Numbered from the stretch's first letter, positions 19,322-28,955 are shown. The stretch: DNA of 64,000 bases from Alteromonadaceae bacterium (GCA_013216015.1 JABSOI010000014.1:1-64000), one strand, 5' to 3'. Notes: generated by a model not told the origin, from the letters alone. Translations and numbers: made by a program.

Positions 19322-20278
19322 ATGGATATAACCAGAAGTCAACTGAACATTAATCATTTGAAAATGATTTTTACCATTGCCAACTCAGAAACGGTGAAAG
19401 ATGCTGCGGAATCTTTATTTATTACCCAACCTGCATTAACTAATCGTATCCGAGAAGCTGAACGTCGCTTAAATACTAATTTATTTGTTCGACGGGGACG
19501 TAAACTTATTATCTCAAGTGCAGGGAAACGTTTATTGCATTCAGCAAAAAAAATACTTGATGAATTAGGGAGGGCTGAATACGACATTGCCCGATTATCA
19601 GATGGTGTTGAGCAAGTGCTACGGATTGGTTTACCTCATTATGCCTCTTTTAAGTGGTTGCCTGCGGTTGTTAATTATTTTCATCAGGAATTACCTGAAA
19701 TTGAACTTGAGATCACAGCGGAAGCAGCAACACAACCGCTTAGTGCGTTATACAATGGTGATATTGATATTGCGATGATTTCAAGTGCAAGACAAAAACT
19801 AGTGCTTGATGATAATGCTTATGATTCTATATTTTTATTGGAAGATGAACTGTTGGCTTGTTTATCCAAAAATCATAAAAAAGCTAATCGTAGATTTTTG
19901 CTTGCCGAAGATTTTTCTGATGAAACCTATATTACCAATTCAACCATACCAGAGAAGGATCGCGAGTATGATTTGTTTTTCAAACCAGAAAAAATACTAC
20001 CCAGAAAAGTGCTGCAAGTAGGTTTTAATGAAGCCATTATAGAATTAGTTAAGGTGAATATTGGTTTAACTATTATGTCTAAACGATTAATTGAACCGTA
20101 CTTGAGAGATAATGATATTCATACGGCTAAGCTGGGTAAAAGAGGGTTGAAAATTTATTGGCATTTGGTGTATTTAAAACAAAACCAGATCGCTAAACCC
20201 GCTAAAATTTTAACGGATATTTTAAAGCAACAAAGTCAAATACAACAAAGTCAAATACAACAAAGGCAAAGCAGCTAA
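19322..20278 (+). CDS. LysR-family transcriptional regulator of the kynurenine genes (inferred)
   Basis: A 318-residue LysR-type protein. The winged helix-turn-helix spans about residues 12-70 (ETVKDAAESLFITQPALTNRI, then AERRLNTNLFVRRGRKL), followed by a periplasmic-binding-like effector domain starting LRIGLPHYASFKWLP. The sequence is nearest to MetR-like members by eye, but the locus argues for a tryptophan-pathway ligand such as kynurenine. The C-terminus is an odd Gln/Ser-rich repeat (KQQSQIQQSQIQQRQSS) coded by imperfect 15-base tandem repeats. It is divergent from the hydratase operon, and its last four bases overlap the convergent kynB gene. Confidence 0.85.
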   Translation: MDITRSQLNINHLKMIFTIANSETVKDAAESLFITQPALTNRIREAERRLNTNLFVRRGRKLIISSAGKRLLHSAKKILDELGRAEYDIARLSDGVEQVLRIGLPHYASFKWLPAVVNYFHQELPEIELEITAEAATQPLSALYNGDIDIAMISSARQKLVLDDNAYDSIFLLEDELLACLSKNHKKANRRFLLAEDFSDETYITNSTIPEKDREYDLFFKPEKILPRKVLQVGFNEAIIELVKVNIGLTIMSKRLIEPYLRDNDIHTAKLGKRGLKIYWHLVYLKQNQIAKPAKILTDILKQQSQIQQSQIQQRQSS

Positions 20279-21222
20279 GAGCTAATGTTCATTTGCTTGA
20301 ATACTTGCTGACACAGCCAGGAATGGGGGGATGCCAGATCCAGGATCACATCGAAGTGGTTGCGGCCAGCGATTTCATTTTGTTGTAAATTAAAGTTTAT
20401 TTGTTTTAGTTTGGTTGCCATTTCAGAAGTTTGTCGTTTAAATTCAGCTGTTTCATTATCACCATAAGCAAAAATTACCGGACACACATTGGTAACGTCA
20501 TGAAAAATGGGGCTGTTGGTTTGTACTTCTTCTTCAGATAATTGTAATGCCTGGTTGATTGAAGTATTTACTAGGGGTGTTATATCGTAAATACCACTAA
20601 CGGCGCAAATCCCTTTAATAAAGGGAGTGTTTTTACGAACAGGCACATTTGGCTTTAAATAGTTTTGCCAAGGTGTTAGTAGCATCATCATAGCTAAATG
20701 AGCGCCGGCAGAGCTACCTGATAAATATATTTCATTTGCATCAAAACCGTATTGATCAGCAACCGAGGCTAACCATGCTATGGCCTGACGATTTTGCTCA
20801 ACAATTTCAGTTAGGCTGGCATTGGGTGCAAGGCTGTAATTAAGTACTGCAAAATAACAATCATGTTGTTGAAAATTTCTGGCGGCAAATGAAGATTCAG
20901 CTTTACTTAATTCCTGCCAATAACCCCCATGAATATAAATTTGTAACTTTTTAGTGTTTGTGATTTTCTGCGAAGTTTCACATTTATTCTCTTTGTAGAT
21001 AGGTTTGATGATAGTTTTTTTGATAGGTAAATATAAATCAAGTACCTGATCAACACAGTCCCCATAGCTTAAATCCATGAATACTGAATTTTCTTGTATT
21101 GCTCTATTTGTTACTTCTTTGCTGTGTTGAACATATTGCTCAAGGTAAACATTAATATCAGCAATACAACTGCTGGGGGAGTATTCGCGCTCTAAGGTAG
21201 CATCATCAAATTTTTTATACAT
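20275..21222 (-). CDS. kynB: Kynurenine formamidase, alpha/beta-hydrolase type
   Basis: A 315-residue alpha/beta hydrolase. The oxyanion motif is YIHGGYWQELSK, the nucleophile elbow LSGSSAGAH, the acid region FAYGDNETAEF and the catalytic His in AGRNHFDVI. This is the AFMID-like type known from eukaryotes and some bacteria, distinct from the metal-dependent KynB fold common in Pseudomonas, so the symbol describes function rather than homology. It should hydrolyse N-formylkynurenine to kynurenine and formate. It is a single-gene unit with candidate operator site 3 about 98 bases before its start. The tail-to-tail four-base overlap with lysR is unusual but leaves both genes intact. Confidence 0.85.
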   Translation of the reverse strand: MYKKFDDATLEREYSPSSCIADINVYLEQYVQHSKEVTNRAIQENSVFMDLSYGDCVDQVLDLYLPIKKTIIKPIYKENKCETSQKITNTKKLQIYIHGGYWQELSKAESSFAARNFQQHDCYFAVLNYSLAPNASLTEIVEQNRQAIAWLASVADQYGFDANEIYLSGSSAGAHLAMMMLLTPWQNYLKPNVPVRKNTPFIKGICAVSGIYDITPLVNTSINQALQLSEEEVQTNSPIFHDVTNVCPVIFAYGDNETAEFKRQTSEMATKLKQINFNLQQNEIAGRNHFDVILDLASPHSWLCQQVFKQMNISS

Positions 21223-21319
21223 AATCAGTCATAAAAATATCAGTCATAAAAATGAAATGGACTCATCTACTATATGTCAATATTCTTCATAGAAACAGTT
21301 GATTTTTTTGTAGTTTATA

Positions 21320-21334
21320 ATTCATAAATTGAAT
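21320..21334. promoter_or_regulatory. Candidate LysR operator, kynurenine site 3
   Basis: ATTCATAAATTGAAT, 98 bases before the kynB start and 96 before the divergent HPt gene. It differs from sites 1 and 2 only in the central A/T bases. Confidence 0.7.
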
Positions 21335-21429
21335 GAAAACAGATTTATTGAAAATAGTTAGAATAAAGGTAGTGTATTTTTTGATTTGAAAATATACTCA
21401 AGACAGTCTGAAATTTTACTGAGAGAGAG

Positions 21430-21786
21430 TTGGGTGTGGATGTTGTTGAATCTTTGAATATTGATCTGTTGAACAGTTACTTAACTAGTTTAGATGTAGG
21501 TGTCATCGGGAAAATGCTTGAGTTATATATGGAGCAATCTGGTATTTATCTTGAAGAAATTAAAGAGTCGAATGCTGATGATTCACAATTATTATGGCAA
21601 GAAAGCTGTCATAAAATGAAAAGTGCTACGGGTAGCATAGGCTTGAAAAGACTTCATGCGAAGCTCGCTGAAATTGAGATGTCAGCAGTGTCACAGAAAG
21701 AAAAAGCGGTTTCAATATCCGAATTGGAAAAATTAAATGAAAAGGGAGTTCAGGATTTCCAAAAGTGGCTGAAAGCTAATTCTTAA
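21430..21786 (+). CDS. HPt-domain phosphotransfer protein
   Basis: A protein of about 118 residues made of a single histidine phosphotransfer domain. The phospho-accepting His61 lies in SCHKMKSATGSIG, the usual HxxKxxxGxxG context. Such proteins carry phosphate between a hybrid kinase and a response regulator. The start is uncertain: TTG at 21430 follows a GAGAGAG stretch, and GTG at 21436 is also possible. It converges on an ArcA-like regulator gene 54 bases away. In Shewanella a free HPt protein (HptA) passes phosphate to ArcA, so the neighbourhood suggests a similar link, which is not proven here. Confidence 0.85.
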   Translation: MGVDVVESLNIDLLNSYLTSLDVGVIGKMLELYMEQSGIYLEEIKESNADDSQLLWQESCHKMKSATGSIGLKRLHAKLAEIEMSAVSQKEKAVSISELEKLNEKGVQDFQKWLKANS

Positions 21787-21794
21787 TCACTTCT

Positions 21795-21818
21795 GATACC
21801 CAAGTGGTCTTGGGTATC
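21795..21818. terminator. Perfect 10-bp hairpin between HPt and arcA-like genes
   Basis: GATACCCAAG, a four-base loop, and its exact reverse complement lie eight bases after the HPt stop and 23 before the arcA-like stop. It probably serves both convergent genes. The arm TACCCAAG also resembles the ends of the MITE-C element. Confidence 0.6.
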
Positions 21819-21840
21819 AATGCTGAGTGATTGATGTGCC

Positions 21841-22545
21841 TTACGTTTCTATTGAACCTATAAAACGGTAACCTTCACCATGAATGGTATTAATCAATTC
21901 AGGTGAATCCATATCTGATTCAAAGTGTTTACGTAATCGTCTTATTGTTACATCAACGGTTCTATCGTTTGAACGAAGTTCCCGGCCCGTCATTTCTTTT
22001 ATTAATTGTTGACGAGTAACAATTTTACCTACATTACTTATCAGTAACCTAAGTGCGCGATACTCACCTCTGGGAATAGCGATAACCATCCCGTCTGGAC
22101 TTGTCATGTGGCGTGAATTGCCATCAAGGGTCCAATGATTGAATTTAATAATAGATGAATCAGATTCAATTTCACTAGGGCTTAAGCGATTCAATATGTT
22201 ACGTGAACGAATGGTTAATTCACGGGGATTAAAAGGTTTAGTTAAATAATCATCAGCCCCTATCTCCAAGCCTAATATCTTATCAATGTCGCTGTCGCGA
22301 CCTGTAAGGAAAATTAAACCTAAATCACGGTTTTTGGTTAGATCACGGGCAAGTAACAAGCCGTTTTTCCCAGGCAGGTTAATGTCCATAATAACTAAGT
22401 TGATGTTAAATTGTTGCAGTTGCTTATCCATACTTTCACCATCAATGGCTTCAGATACTTGATATCCCTCTGCTTCGAATAAGTTCCGCAAATTAAAGCG
22501 TGTTACTTCTTCATCTTCTACGATAAGAATATGAGGTTTTTGCAT
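21841..22545 (-). CDS. arcA: ArcA-like response regulator (OmpR/PhoB family)
   Basis: A 234-residue regulator. The receiver domain has the acidic pair in VEDEEV, the phospho-accepting Asp in [10 protein letters not shown] and the conserved Lys in TKPFNPREL. The C-terminal winged helix includes [16 protein letters not shown] and IHGEGYRF. The receiver and wing segments are very close to enterobacterial ArcA, which represses aerobic metabolism under low oxygen, and clearly unlike TorR. Classical ArcA is phosphorylated by a hybrid kinase, ArcB; none is seen here. A simple sensor kinase gene lies 128 bases upstream on the same strand and a free HPt gene converges from the other side. Confidence 0.85.
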   Translation of the reverse strand: MQKPHILIVEDEEVTRFNLRNLFEAEGYQVSEAIDGESMDKQLQQFNINLVIMDINLPGKNGLLLARDLTKNRDLGLIFLTGRDSDIDKILGLEIGADDYLTKPFNPRELTIRSRNILNRLSPSEIESDSSIIKFNHWTLDGNSRHMTSPDGMVIAIPRGEYRALRLLISNVGKIVTRQQLIKEMTGRELRSNDRTVDVTIRRLRKHFESDMDSPELINTIHGEGYRFIGSIET

Positions 22546-22673
22546 GTTTGGCGTCCACTATAAATGTCAAATTCTATACTACGGATCAAATAATTAATTG
22601 CATCAATTATTTAATTTTTTATTATCATTAATAATAAGATAGTTGAGAGTTGTGCTCTAAACCACTTATTTAT

Positions 22674-24284
22674 TTAATTAACAGGGAAATTTATTTCAAA
22701 ATGTACCCCTTTGCCCGGTTCACTTTCTAATTTAATAGAACCACCTAAAGCTTGTGTGATTAAATTATATACTAAATGTAAGCCAAGGCCACTCCCCCCT
22801 GAACCACGTTTTGTTGTGGTAAAGGGTTCAAATACTTTATTTTTCATTTCTTGTTCTATACCAAGTCCATCGTCTTGGTACATGATATTTAATTGTCCGT
22901 TAATAAGACTCACTGTAATAATGATTGTACCTTGTTCTTTCCCTTCAAACCCGTGAATAATAGAGTTTAGGATCAGATTGATTAATATCTGGATTATTGG
23001 GCCCGGTTTACTGGTAACGGATAAATCATCAGGACAATTCAACTCTATTTTAAAAGGTAAATTTTTAATTTGTGGGGCTAGAGTGAGCAACACATCATTA
23101 AGTAACTCCGTCATATTAAAGAATCTTGATTCTTCATGAGATTGATCTACAGCCACTTTTTTAAAGCTGGAAATTAAATCAGCAGCTCTCTTTAAATTTC
23201 GATAAATAATGGCTACATTTTCTGCACCTTCGTTAAGGAATTTTTTTAATTGGCTGGATTTTAGCGTTTTATCATCATAAGCCACTTTAATTTCGTTGAT
23301 ACGATCAGAAAGCAATGTTGAAGCGGTTACTCCAAGTCCTATAGGAGTATTAACTTCATGGGCAACACCTGCAACCATATCTCCAAGTGAAGCCATTTTT
23401 TCACTTTCGACCAATTGTCCTTGAAATTGATGCAGTTTTTCCAGTGTTGACAATAATTCATGATTAGATTCTTTTAGTGCATCAGTTCTGTTACTGAGTT
23501 TGTCTTTCAAGTCATCATTAAGCATCAGTGCATTTTTTTCAGCACTATCCTTTTTGGCGAAATTTTTTTCTGTTCGATCTAATAAAATATTAATATTTTG
23601 TGATAGTAGATACAATTCCCTATAAGCAGGAAAGTCGCATCTAATACTATAATCTTTACCCTTTGATACCTGCTGAATAGTTGATATTAATGTTTTTATT
23701 GGGGTGGTAATTGTATGTTGTAATTTTGCAACAATAATTAAGGTACTTATTAATGCAATGACAATAAAGAAAATTAAAGTGATGATAATATTTCTGGTTA
23801 ATGAATTAAGATGATTTAAATTAGATTGTACATAAACATAACCATGAGTGGTCCCATCTTCTTTTATTGGTATGATAAATTCCAGATAAGTAGGATAAAA
23901 TTTTGTCACTGAAAGGGCGTTTATCTCATTTTGTTTTTCTGGGATCGCTGGATAATCCCTACGGTTATAACTAGTGAAAAATCTCACTTCGTTTGAGTTT
24001 GGAACAATTCTGTAGATATGAACATAGTTTATATTTTCCATAAACTCAATCGAAGATAATGTTTGATTAAAAGTATTATATCTATTATTTTTTACATCAC
24101 TGGCACTTTGGCTTGCAATGAAATTAGCAAGTTGTTTAACATTTTGCTCGGTTTGTATTTTTGTATCGGTAATAATCATATTGGCGAAAATGCTGATTGA
24201 TAAAATTAAAACAGCCAAAGCAAATCCGACGATCATTACTAATAATGTCCGACGGATTGAAATTGTTTTTTTCACCAATGTCAT
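22674..24284 (-). CDS. Membrane sensor histidine kinase
   Basis: A 536-residue kinase. Two membrane helices (about 13-35 and 165-187) enclose a periplasmic sensor domain of about 130 residues, followed by a HAMP-like linker (ITTPIKTLISTIQQVSKGKD) and a coiled-coil region. The phospho-accepting His309 is in MVAGVAHEVNTPIG. The ATPase domain has the N box (LNSIIHGFEG), G1 (DDGLGI) and G2 (GSGGSGLGLHLVYN). No receiver or HPt domain is fused. It lies upstream of the ArcA-like gene on the same strand and could pair with it, or with the regulator and HPt together. The signal sensed is unknown. Confidence 0.88.
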   Translation of the reverse strand: MTLVKKTISIRRTLLVMIVGFALAVLILSISIFANMIITDTKIQTEQNVKQLANFIASQSASDVKNNRYNTFNQTLSSIEFMENINYVHIYRIVPNSNEVRFFTSYNRRDYPAIPEKQNEINALSVTKFYPTYLEFIIPIKEDGTTHGYVYVQSNLNHLNSLTRNIIITLIFFIVIALISTLIIVAKLQHTITTPIKTLISTIQQVSKGKDYSIRCDFPAYRELYLLSQNINILLDRTEKNFAKKDSAEKNALMLNDDLKDKLSNRTDALKESNHELLSTLEKLHQFQGQLVESEKMASLGDMVAGVAHEVNTPIGLGVTASTLLSDRINEIKVAYDDKTLKSSQLKKFLNEGAENVAIIYRNLKRAADLISSFKKVAVDQSHEESRFFNMTELLNDVLLTLAPQIKNLPFKIELNCPDDLSVTSKPGPIIQILINLILNSIIHGFEGKEQGTIIITVSLINGQLNIMYQDDGLGIEQEMKNKVFEPFTTTKRGSGGSGLGLHLVYNLITQALGGSIKLESEPGKGVHFEINFPVN

Positions 24285-24358
24285 AATATATTGCTCACTC
24301 TCATCACATTAATAAGCTGTTTGTTAGAAAATGGCCGAAGCGCATTGTTTAGTTAACT

Positions 24359-25417
24359 TTAATTTAGTTGACATTGATAAATTGTAAATCCCTTTTTATT
24401 TAACAAAACATCAGTTTTTCCAATAGATTCTTCCATTATAGGTCGATATTTTAGAAAGCTATTGGCAACAATGGTGATATCGCCCTTATTGCTTATATAC
24501 CTTTTTATTTCATTAAGAAACGACTCGGTAGCAGCGTAATGTGTCTTTAAACCTTGATGAAAAGGAGGGTTTGAAACCACATGTTGATATTTTTCGCTAA
24601 CTTTCGATAAACTATTCGATGCAAAAACATTACCACTTAAATTGTTTATTTCAAGCGTTTTTTTGGCTGATTGTAAAGCAAGTGCATTTATATCGATGAG
24701 AGACAACTGAATGTCCGAGTGCTTTTTCCCTATAAAACAAGCAATGACACCCGCTCCACAACCAAAATCAAGTACTTTTCCTTGTAAATTATTTGGTAGG
24801 TTAGGGAGCAAAATAGCAGTACCTTTATCTAATCCTCCTTGGCTGAAAACACCAGGCAAAGAAGCTACTTTTATTGTTATATTGTCTATTTCAAGCTGAT
24901 AGTAATGAAACCAGTCTTCAAGATTGAAAGGTTTAGTTTTATTGTTAAAGCAGCCGCAAAAAAGTATGCAATGACGAGCGGAATCAACTTTATTGCATTG
25001 TTCCATGAAATCTGTGGTTAATTTAGGCGCTGACTTAATACCACCCTTATTTTCTCCAACAATTAGAATTCGTGCATCTGTTGCTAAATATTCAGAAAGC
25101 ATAGCCAGGGTAAACTGTAGCTCTGCTTTACTTTTAGGAAAGTGGATAATAACTAAGTCATGTTTTATTCTGGCTGCGTACTGGGCACTAAAGTAACAAT
25201 TGGGTCTGTCGTTATCTGGTTGTAATTGTTGTAGTTTTTGTTGTAAGTAATCATAATATTCAAAATTGGTGTTGTAACAGGTAATTTTTGTTTGAGGATA
25301 GTGTGATAAATATTCGCTGATCATACTATCTGCCACAAAGTTAATAAATAACGGATTACTGGCATCAAGTAGTTCTATATTTCTCAGCAATAATTGACTG
25401 GTGTTGCTTAACGACAT
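24359..25417 (-). CDS. rsmC: 16S rRNA (guanine-1207-N2)-methyltransferase
   Basis: A 352-residue protein of usual RsmC length. The N-terminal half is the catalytically inactive methyltransferase-like domain. The C-terminal half holds the SAM motif VLDFGCGAGVIACFIG and the catalytic VVSNPPFHQG. RsmC methylates G1207 of 16S rRNA in the 30S subunit. It is a single gene, head to tail after the kinase region and with a 333-base gap upstream. Confidence 0.92.
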   Translation of the reverse strand: MSLSNTSQLLLRNIELLDASNPLFINFVADSMISEYLSHYPQTKITCYNTNFEYYDYLQQKLQQLQPDNDRPNCYFSAQYAARIKHDLVIIHFPKSKAELQFTLAMLSEYLATDARILIVGENKGGIKSAPKLTTDFMEQCNKVDSARHCILFCGCFNNKTKPFNLEDWFHYYQLEIDNITIKVASLPGVFSQGGLDKGTAILLPNLPNNLQGKVLDFGCGAGVIACFIGKKHSDIQLSLIDINALALQSAKKTLEINNLSGNVFASNSLSKVSEKYQHVVSNPPFHQGLKTHYAATESFLNEIKRYISNKGDITIVANSFLKYRPIMEESIGKTDVLLNKKGFTIYQCQLN

Positions 25418-25750
25418 TTTTTTACCTGAATAAATTACATTAACGATATGTAGTCATCATATTTTAAATTTAAATAAGTGAAGTCAAGAGATTGAATTTT
25501 GACTTTCAGTTAACAGTGGGATTATACATTAAACGGGCAGAAGATAAATCGAAAGGTGCGAATATATATCAAACAGTATGGGTATATATAATAAGCAATT
25601 CGCATAAAGAAAACTGTGTGATACGATAATGAAATTAGGTATTCTACGGTATATTGAAGTTATAGTCGATGTGCAATAGTTTCGACAGTGTAATTTTGAT
25701 TTATTGGTGTTTAGTTAGATTGGTGTTTTTTAGATTAGTGTATTAGTTAG
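25418..25750. other. Intergenic stretch upstream of rsmC and the DsbA-fold gene
   Basis: This divergent gap is strongly AT-rich. Its right end has loose repeats of TTAGTTAGAT and TTAGATTAG. No ORF, RNA gene or clear promoter was recognised. Confidence 0.5.
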
Positions 25751-27106
25751 ATGAGTATTTGCACTTCCAGGGAGAAGGTTATTCTTAATAAATCGTTAAT
25801 GTGGGTTGCCATTAAATGGTTCCAAAGTGGGCTTCGTCGTTTTCTATTAACTTTTTGGTACGCAAATATTGCATTCATATTTAAAAAAACGCCTGTGGCT
25901 GAAGTGTATTTGTCATTAAGTGATCCATATAGCTTTATGCTTGTACAAGTGCTGCCTTTGCTGGCTAGCCGCTTTAAAATCGAATTTAAACTTTTTCTTG
26001 TATATGGTAACTTAGAAGATACTGCAAGTGATCTTTCTTTATGGAATAAATGGTCTTTTAAGGATGCTAATTATATTGCTGCCCAATATGACCTGTTGCC
26101 CGTTAATAATATTCCTAACCAACAATCTTTGCTCACGGGTCAAGAAATGTGGCAATTCAAAGGGAAAAATCTTGAAGATGCCATCAAAATATTCAAATGT
26201 ACCTGGTATGATGAATTTTCTGAACATTTTCGACCCTCTATTCCAGCGATAAATAATCAAATTAAAAATCAACAAAGGCAAGTAGATAAAGGTCACTACT
26301 TACCTGCTACGATTTTCTTTTATGGTGAATGGTACTGGGGGCTTGACCGATTGAGTCATTTGGAAGGCCGATTAATAAAATTAGGAAAGGGATGCGTTGA
26401 TAATGAGCTCTATTTTATAAAAAATAGACTTAACTTTGATGCAAATGTTGCTGACTCTTTTGTTGCAAATTCTTCTTTTAAAAATAATTTGGAACAATCT
26501 AAAGAATGTATAAAGAACTCAGATAAAACAGGTATTGATGTCTTTGTCTCGTTGCGTAGCCCTTATTCATACCTTGGTTTTATTCAGGCGCAGCAATTAA
26601 GTCAGTATTATCAAATTCCATTAAATATTAAACCGGTATTGCCAATGTTGATGAGAGGGTTAGCTATCCCTAAATACAAACAACGCCATATTTTTATTGA
26701 TGCACTTCGAGAGGCAAAAAGCAAGAATATCCCATTGAATACTTTTTCTGATCCGCTAGGGCGTGGTGTTGTTAATTGCTATAAATTATTTGCTTATGCC
26801 AAACAGAGGGATCTTGCTGTGGCATATATGAAATCTATCTTTGAAGCTGTTTATATTTATGGTATTGATCTGGCTGTAACCTCAAATCTTGAAATACTTT
26901 GTCGGCAGGTTGGATTTGATTATCAGGATGCTCTTATTTATAACGAGGAACATGACTGGCAAGATTGGGCTGACGAAAATCAACAAAGTCTTGCTGAAAT
27001 GGAATTTTGGGGCGTTCCTTGTTTTCGGTTTGAAGAAAGTACTTGTTGGGGGCAAGATCGTTTATGGTTGATAGAGCAAGCGGTGTTAATGAAAGGGAAA
27101 ACGTAA
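25751..27106 (+). CDS. Tandem DsbA-fold protein (2-hydroxychromene-2-carboxylate isomerase-like)
   Basis: A 451-residue protein with two related DsbA/thioredoxin-like domains. The first begins VAEVYLSLSDPYSFM near residue 50, the second GIDVFVSLRSPYSYLGF near residue 258. Both have a serine-type SxPYS in place of the redox CXXC, as in HCCA isomerases and kappa-class GST relatives. A disulphide-exchange role is therefore unlikely; a glutathione-dependent isomerase or an unknown role is more plausible. The second domain ends with FWGVPCFRFEE, typical of the family. The start at 25751 gives a basic N-terminus with one hydrophobic stretch; ATG at 25799 is an alternative. Confidence 0.7.
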   Translation: MSICTSREKVILNKSLMWVAIKWFQSGLRRFLLTFWYANIAFIFKKTPVAEVYLSLSDPYSFMLVQVLPLLASRFKIEFKLFLVYGNLEDTASDLSLWNKWSFKDANYIAAQYDLLPVNNIPNQQSLLTGQEMWQFKGKNLEDAIKIFKCTWYDEFSEHFRPSIPAINNQIKNQQRQVDKGHYLPATIFFYGEWYWGLDRLSHLEGRLIKLGKGCVDNELYFIKNRLNFDANVADSFVANSSFKNNLEQSKECIKNSDKTGIDVFVSLRSPYSYLGFIQAQQLSQYYQIPLNIKPVLPMLMRGLAIPKYKQRHIFIDALREAKSKNIPLNTFSDPLGRGVVNCYKLFAYAKQRDLAVAYMKSIFEAVYIYGIDLAVTSNLEILCRQVGFDYQDALIYNEEHDWQDWADENQQSLAEMEFWGVPCFRFEESTCWGQDRLWLIEQAVLMKGKT

Positions 27107-27149
27107 CCGTTCCCCTTCATTTGTGCAATTTTCAAGTGACTTGGTTATA

Positions 27150-27980
27150 TTATTTCAAGCGTATACCATCGGCTTCAATATTGATTTTGTTATTCTTCAA
27201 TAAATGACCAACGGTAGCTTTAAAGGTTTTTTTACTGACACCTAAAGTTCGTTTGATTAGCTCAGGCGAACTTTTATCATGTAAAGGGATAAAGCCATTA
27301 TTTTGAGCTAAATGCTCAAGTAAGGTATCGGTAAAATCGACAACTTTTCGTTGGCCTGTTCTGGTTAATGATAAGTCTATCCGACCATCTTCACGAATTC
27401 GTTTAATATAACCGGTAAGTTTTTTACCAATGCGAAGTGGTTGGAATATTTCGTTGTCGTACAGTAACCCCCAGTGTAAGTCATTGATTATTGCTTTAAA
27501 ACCAAGATCTGTTTTACCACCGATGGTAAGATCAACTTGATCACCTTGGTTATACTGAGCAGGCCAAATATCAATATATTTATCTATTTTACTTGATGCT
27601 GCTAAACGATCGGTTTGAAGGTCTAAATAAATGCGTACCAAGTAGTATTTACCAACTTCCATTGTACTGTGCTGTTGATTATGGGGAACTAATAAATCTT
27701 TTGGTAAACCCCAATCTAAAAATGCTCCTATTTTATTTACTTGAACTACTTTTAATGAAACAAATTGATCGACTTGACCGAAAGGTTTTGCTGTTGTTGC
27801 CGTTAATCTGTCGGCGGAATCAACAAAAATGAACACTTTCAACTGATCATTTACCTGACAGTTGTCAGGAAGAAAACGGTTGGGCAATAATATTTCACCC
27901 AATGGTCCTGCGTTTAGATATGCTCCACTATCAGTTATTGCTATTACGGGGAGCGTATTATATTTACCTATGTTAGCCAT
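27150..27980 (-). CDS. cvfB: S1-domain RNA-binding protein, CvfB family
   Basis: A 276-residue cytosolic protein with consecutive S1-like beta-barrel domains (for example KVVQVNKIGAFLDWGLPKDLLVP and GKKLTGYIKRIREDGRIDLSL) and a C-terminal winged helix (SPELIKRTLGVSKKTFKATV). This order matches CvfB/YitL proteins, which bind RNA and affect virulence-factor expression in staphylococci. It converges on the DsbA-fold gene 43 bases away. The family call is confident; the cellular role in this organism is not known. Confidence 0.85.
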   Translation of the reverse strand: MANIGKYNTLPVIAITDSGAYLNAGPLGEILLPNRFLPDNCQVNDQLKVFIFVDSADRLTATTAKPFGQVDQFVSLKVVQVNKIGAFLDWGLPKDLLVPHNQQHSTMEVGKYYLVRIYLDLQTDRLAASSKIDKYIDIWPAQYNQGDQVDLTIGGKTDLGFKAIINDLHWGLLYDNEIFQPLRIGKKLTGYIKRIREDGRIDLSLTRTGQRKVVDFTDTLLEHLAQNNGFIPLHDKSSPELIKRTLGVSKKTFKATVGHLLKNNKINIEADGIRLK

Positions 27981-28036
27981 TTTGTTGGAAAATTCTTAAG
28001 AATGAGAATAAGGCCATTATACCTTAATTTGATATA

Positions 28037-28053
28037 TACCCAAACTACTTGGA
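28037..28053. repeat. Solo end of a MITE-C-like repeat
   Basis: TACCCAAACTACTTGGA between the cvfB and terB-like genes matches the terminal inverted repeat of the 263-bp element at 36590-36852. No second end is visible, so it is a remnant or a chance stem of the same motif. Confidence 0.5.
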
Positions 28054-28073
28054 GCATTAGAACTTTTAATAAT

Positions 28074-28520
28074 TTACCTTTGAGGTTTGGGTTTGGTTTG
28101 AATGTATTCGCTATGACGTAAATGAAGTAAATCGGCAATTTTTCTTATTATATGTTTTTCAATACTTGCAAGTTCACCATCGGCGTAGGCAAGTTGCCAT
28201 AATAATTCAACTATTTTCATTCGTTCTTCGATTGTGTAGTGTTCATTAACTTTAGTGGTGAATTGATAAAAGTCAGTAGCATTTTCACTGAGTTTGATTG
28301 ATTGCGTTATGATATTTTGAGCATCTGATATGCTAAGGTTAAATTGGCTGGTAATTAACTGTATCAATTCCTGTTGTTCTTCTTCAGCTAAGTTTCCATC
28401 AGCACGCATGACTTCACACAAAAGAACTGTACAGGCAATTTCTAAAGAAATTTTATCTGAATTCCGCTCAGGGGCTGTTTGTGACAATGTTTGAAAAAAA
28501 TCGGTTAATTTGGTAAACAT
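28074..28520 (-). CDS. TerB-like protein
   Basis: A 148-residue, all-helical TerB/DjlA-type domain. Two acidic metal-binding-like segments are visible: EVMRADGNLAEEE and QLAYADGELASIE, in matching positions of the two halves. TerB-fold proteins occur in tellurite-resistance loci and in membrane stress systems, but stand-alone copies like this one have no settled function. No ter genes are nearby. It has an AGGAG-like site just before its ATG and ends in the basic tail TKPKPQR. Confidence 0.75.
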   Translation of the reverse strand: MFTKLTDFFQTLSQTAPERNSDKISLEIACTVLLCEVMRADGNLAEEEQQELIQLITSQFNLSISDAQNIITQSIKLSENATDFYQFTTKVNEHYTIEERMKIVELLWQLAYADGELASIEKHIIRKIADLLHLRHSEYIQTKPKPQR

Positions 28521-28955
28521 AGGATCTCCTTAGGATTCAATGTTTTTAGTTGTTTGAATATATTCAGTGTGATCTTTTTTCATACAGTTCTCAAATTATT
28601 ATTTATTACAAATTGTTTCAGACAGTCCCAATTCAATAGAGTGTTTTTGTTGGTTATATCTGTAAAGTATTTTTGTAAAAGTATAAAAAGTGGTGAAAAG
28701 CACTAACGGAATAAAAAGCATGTATTTATCACTTTATATTATATAGAAAGTTCGTCTAAACCTGTTTATTTTAACTTGTTGTATTATATCGGTTATGTGT
28801 TTTACATTTACTGATTTTTGATGTTGAATTCATTTAGGCTCAATACTTGTAATAAGCTTTTACATATTTGTTAAATATGACCAGAGGAAATTTTGTATCC
28901 TATGACCATTATTAATGAATGTTACACCTTATTACATCTGATTGAGGAATGAGCC
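28521..28955. other. 435-base divergent intergenic region before the RND operon
   Basis: AT-rich sequence between the terB-like gene and the RND adaptor gene. Apart from the ribosome site near 28943 no operator, RNA or ORF was recognised. The promoter of the efflux operon should be here. Confidence 0.5.

Noticed and set aside
27981-28073. Full MITE-C copy at the cvfB/terB gap
   Set aside because: Only one end-like sequence of 17 bases is present and no partner end was found, so it is listed only as a solo end.
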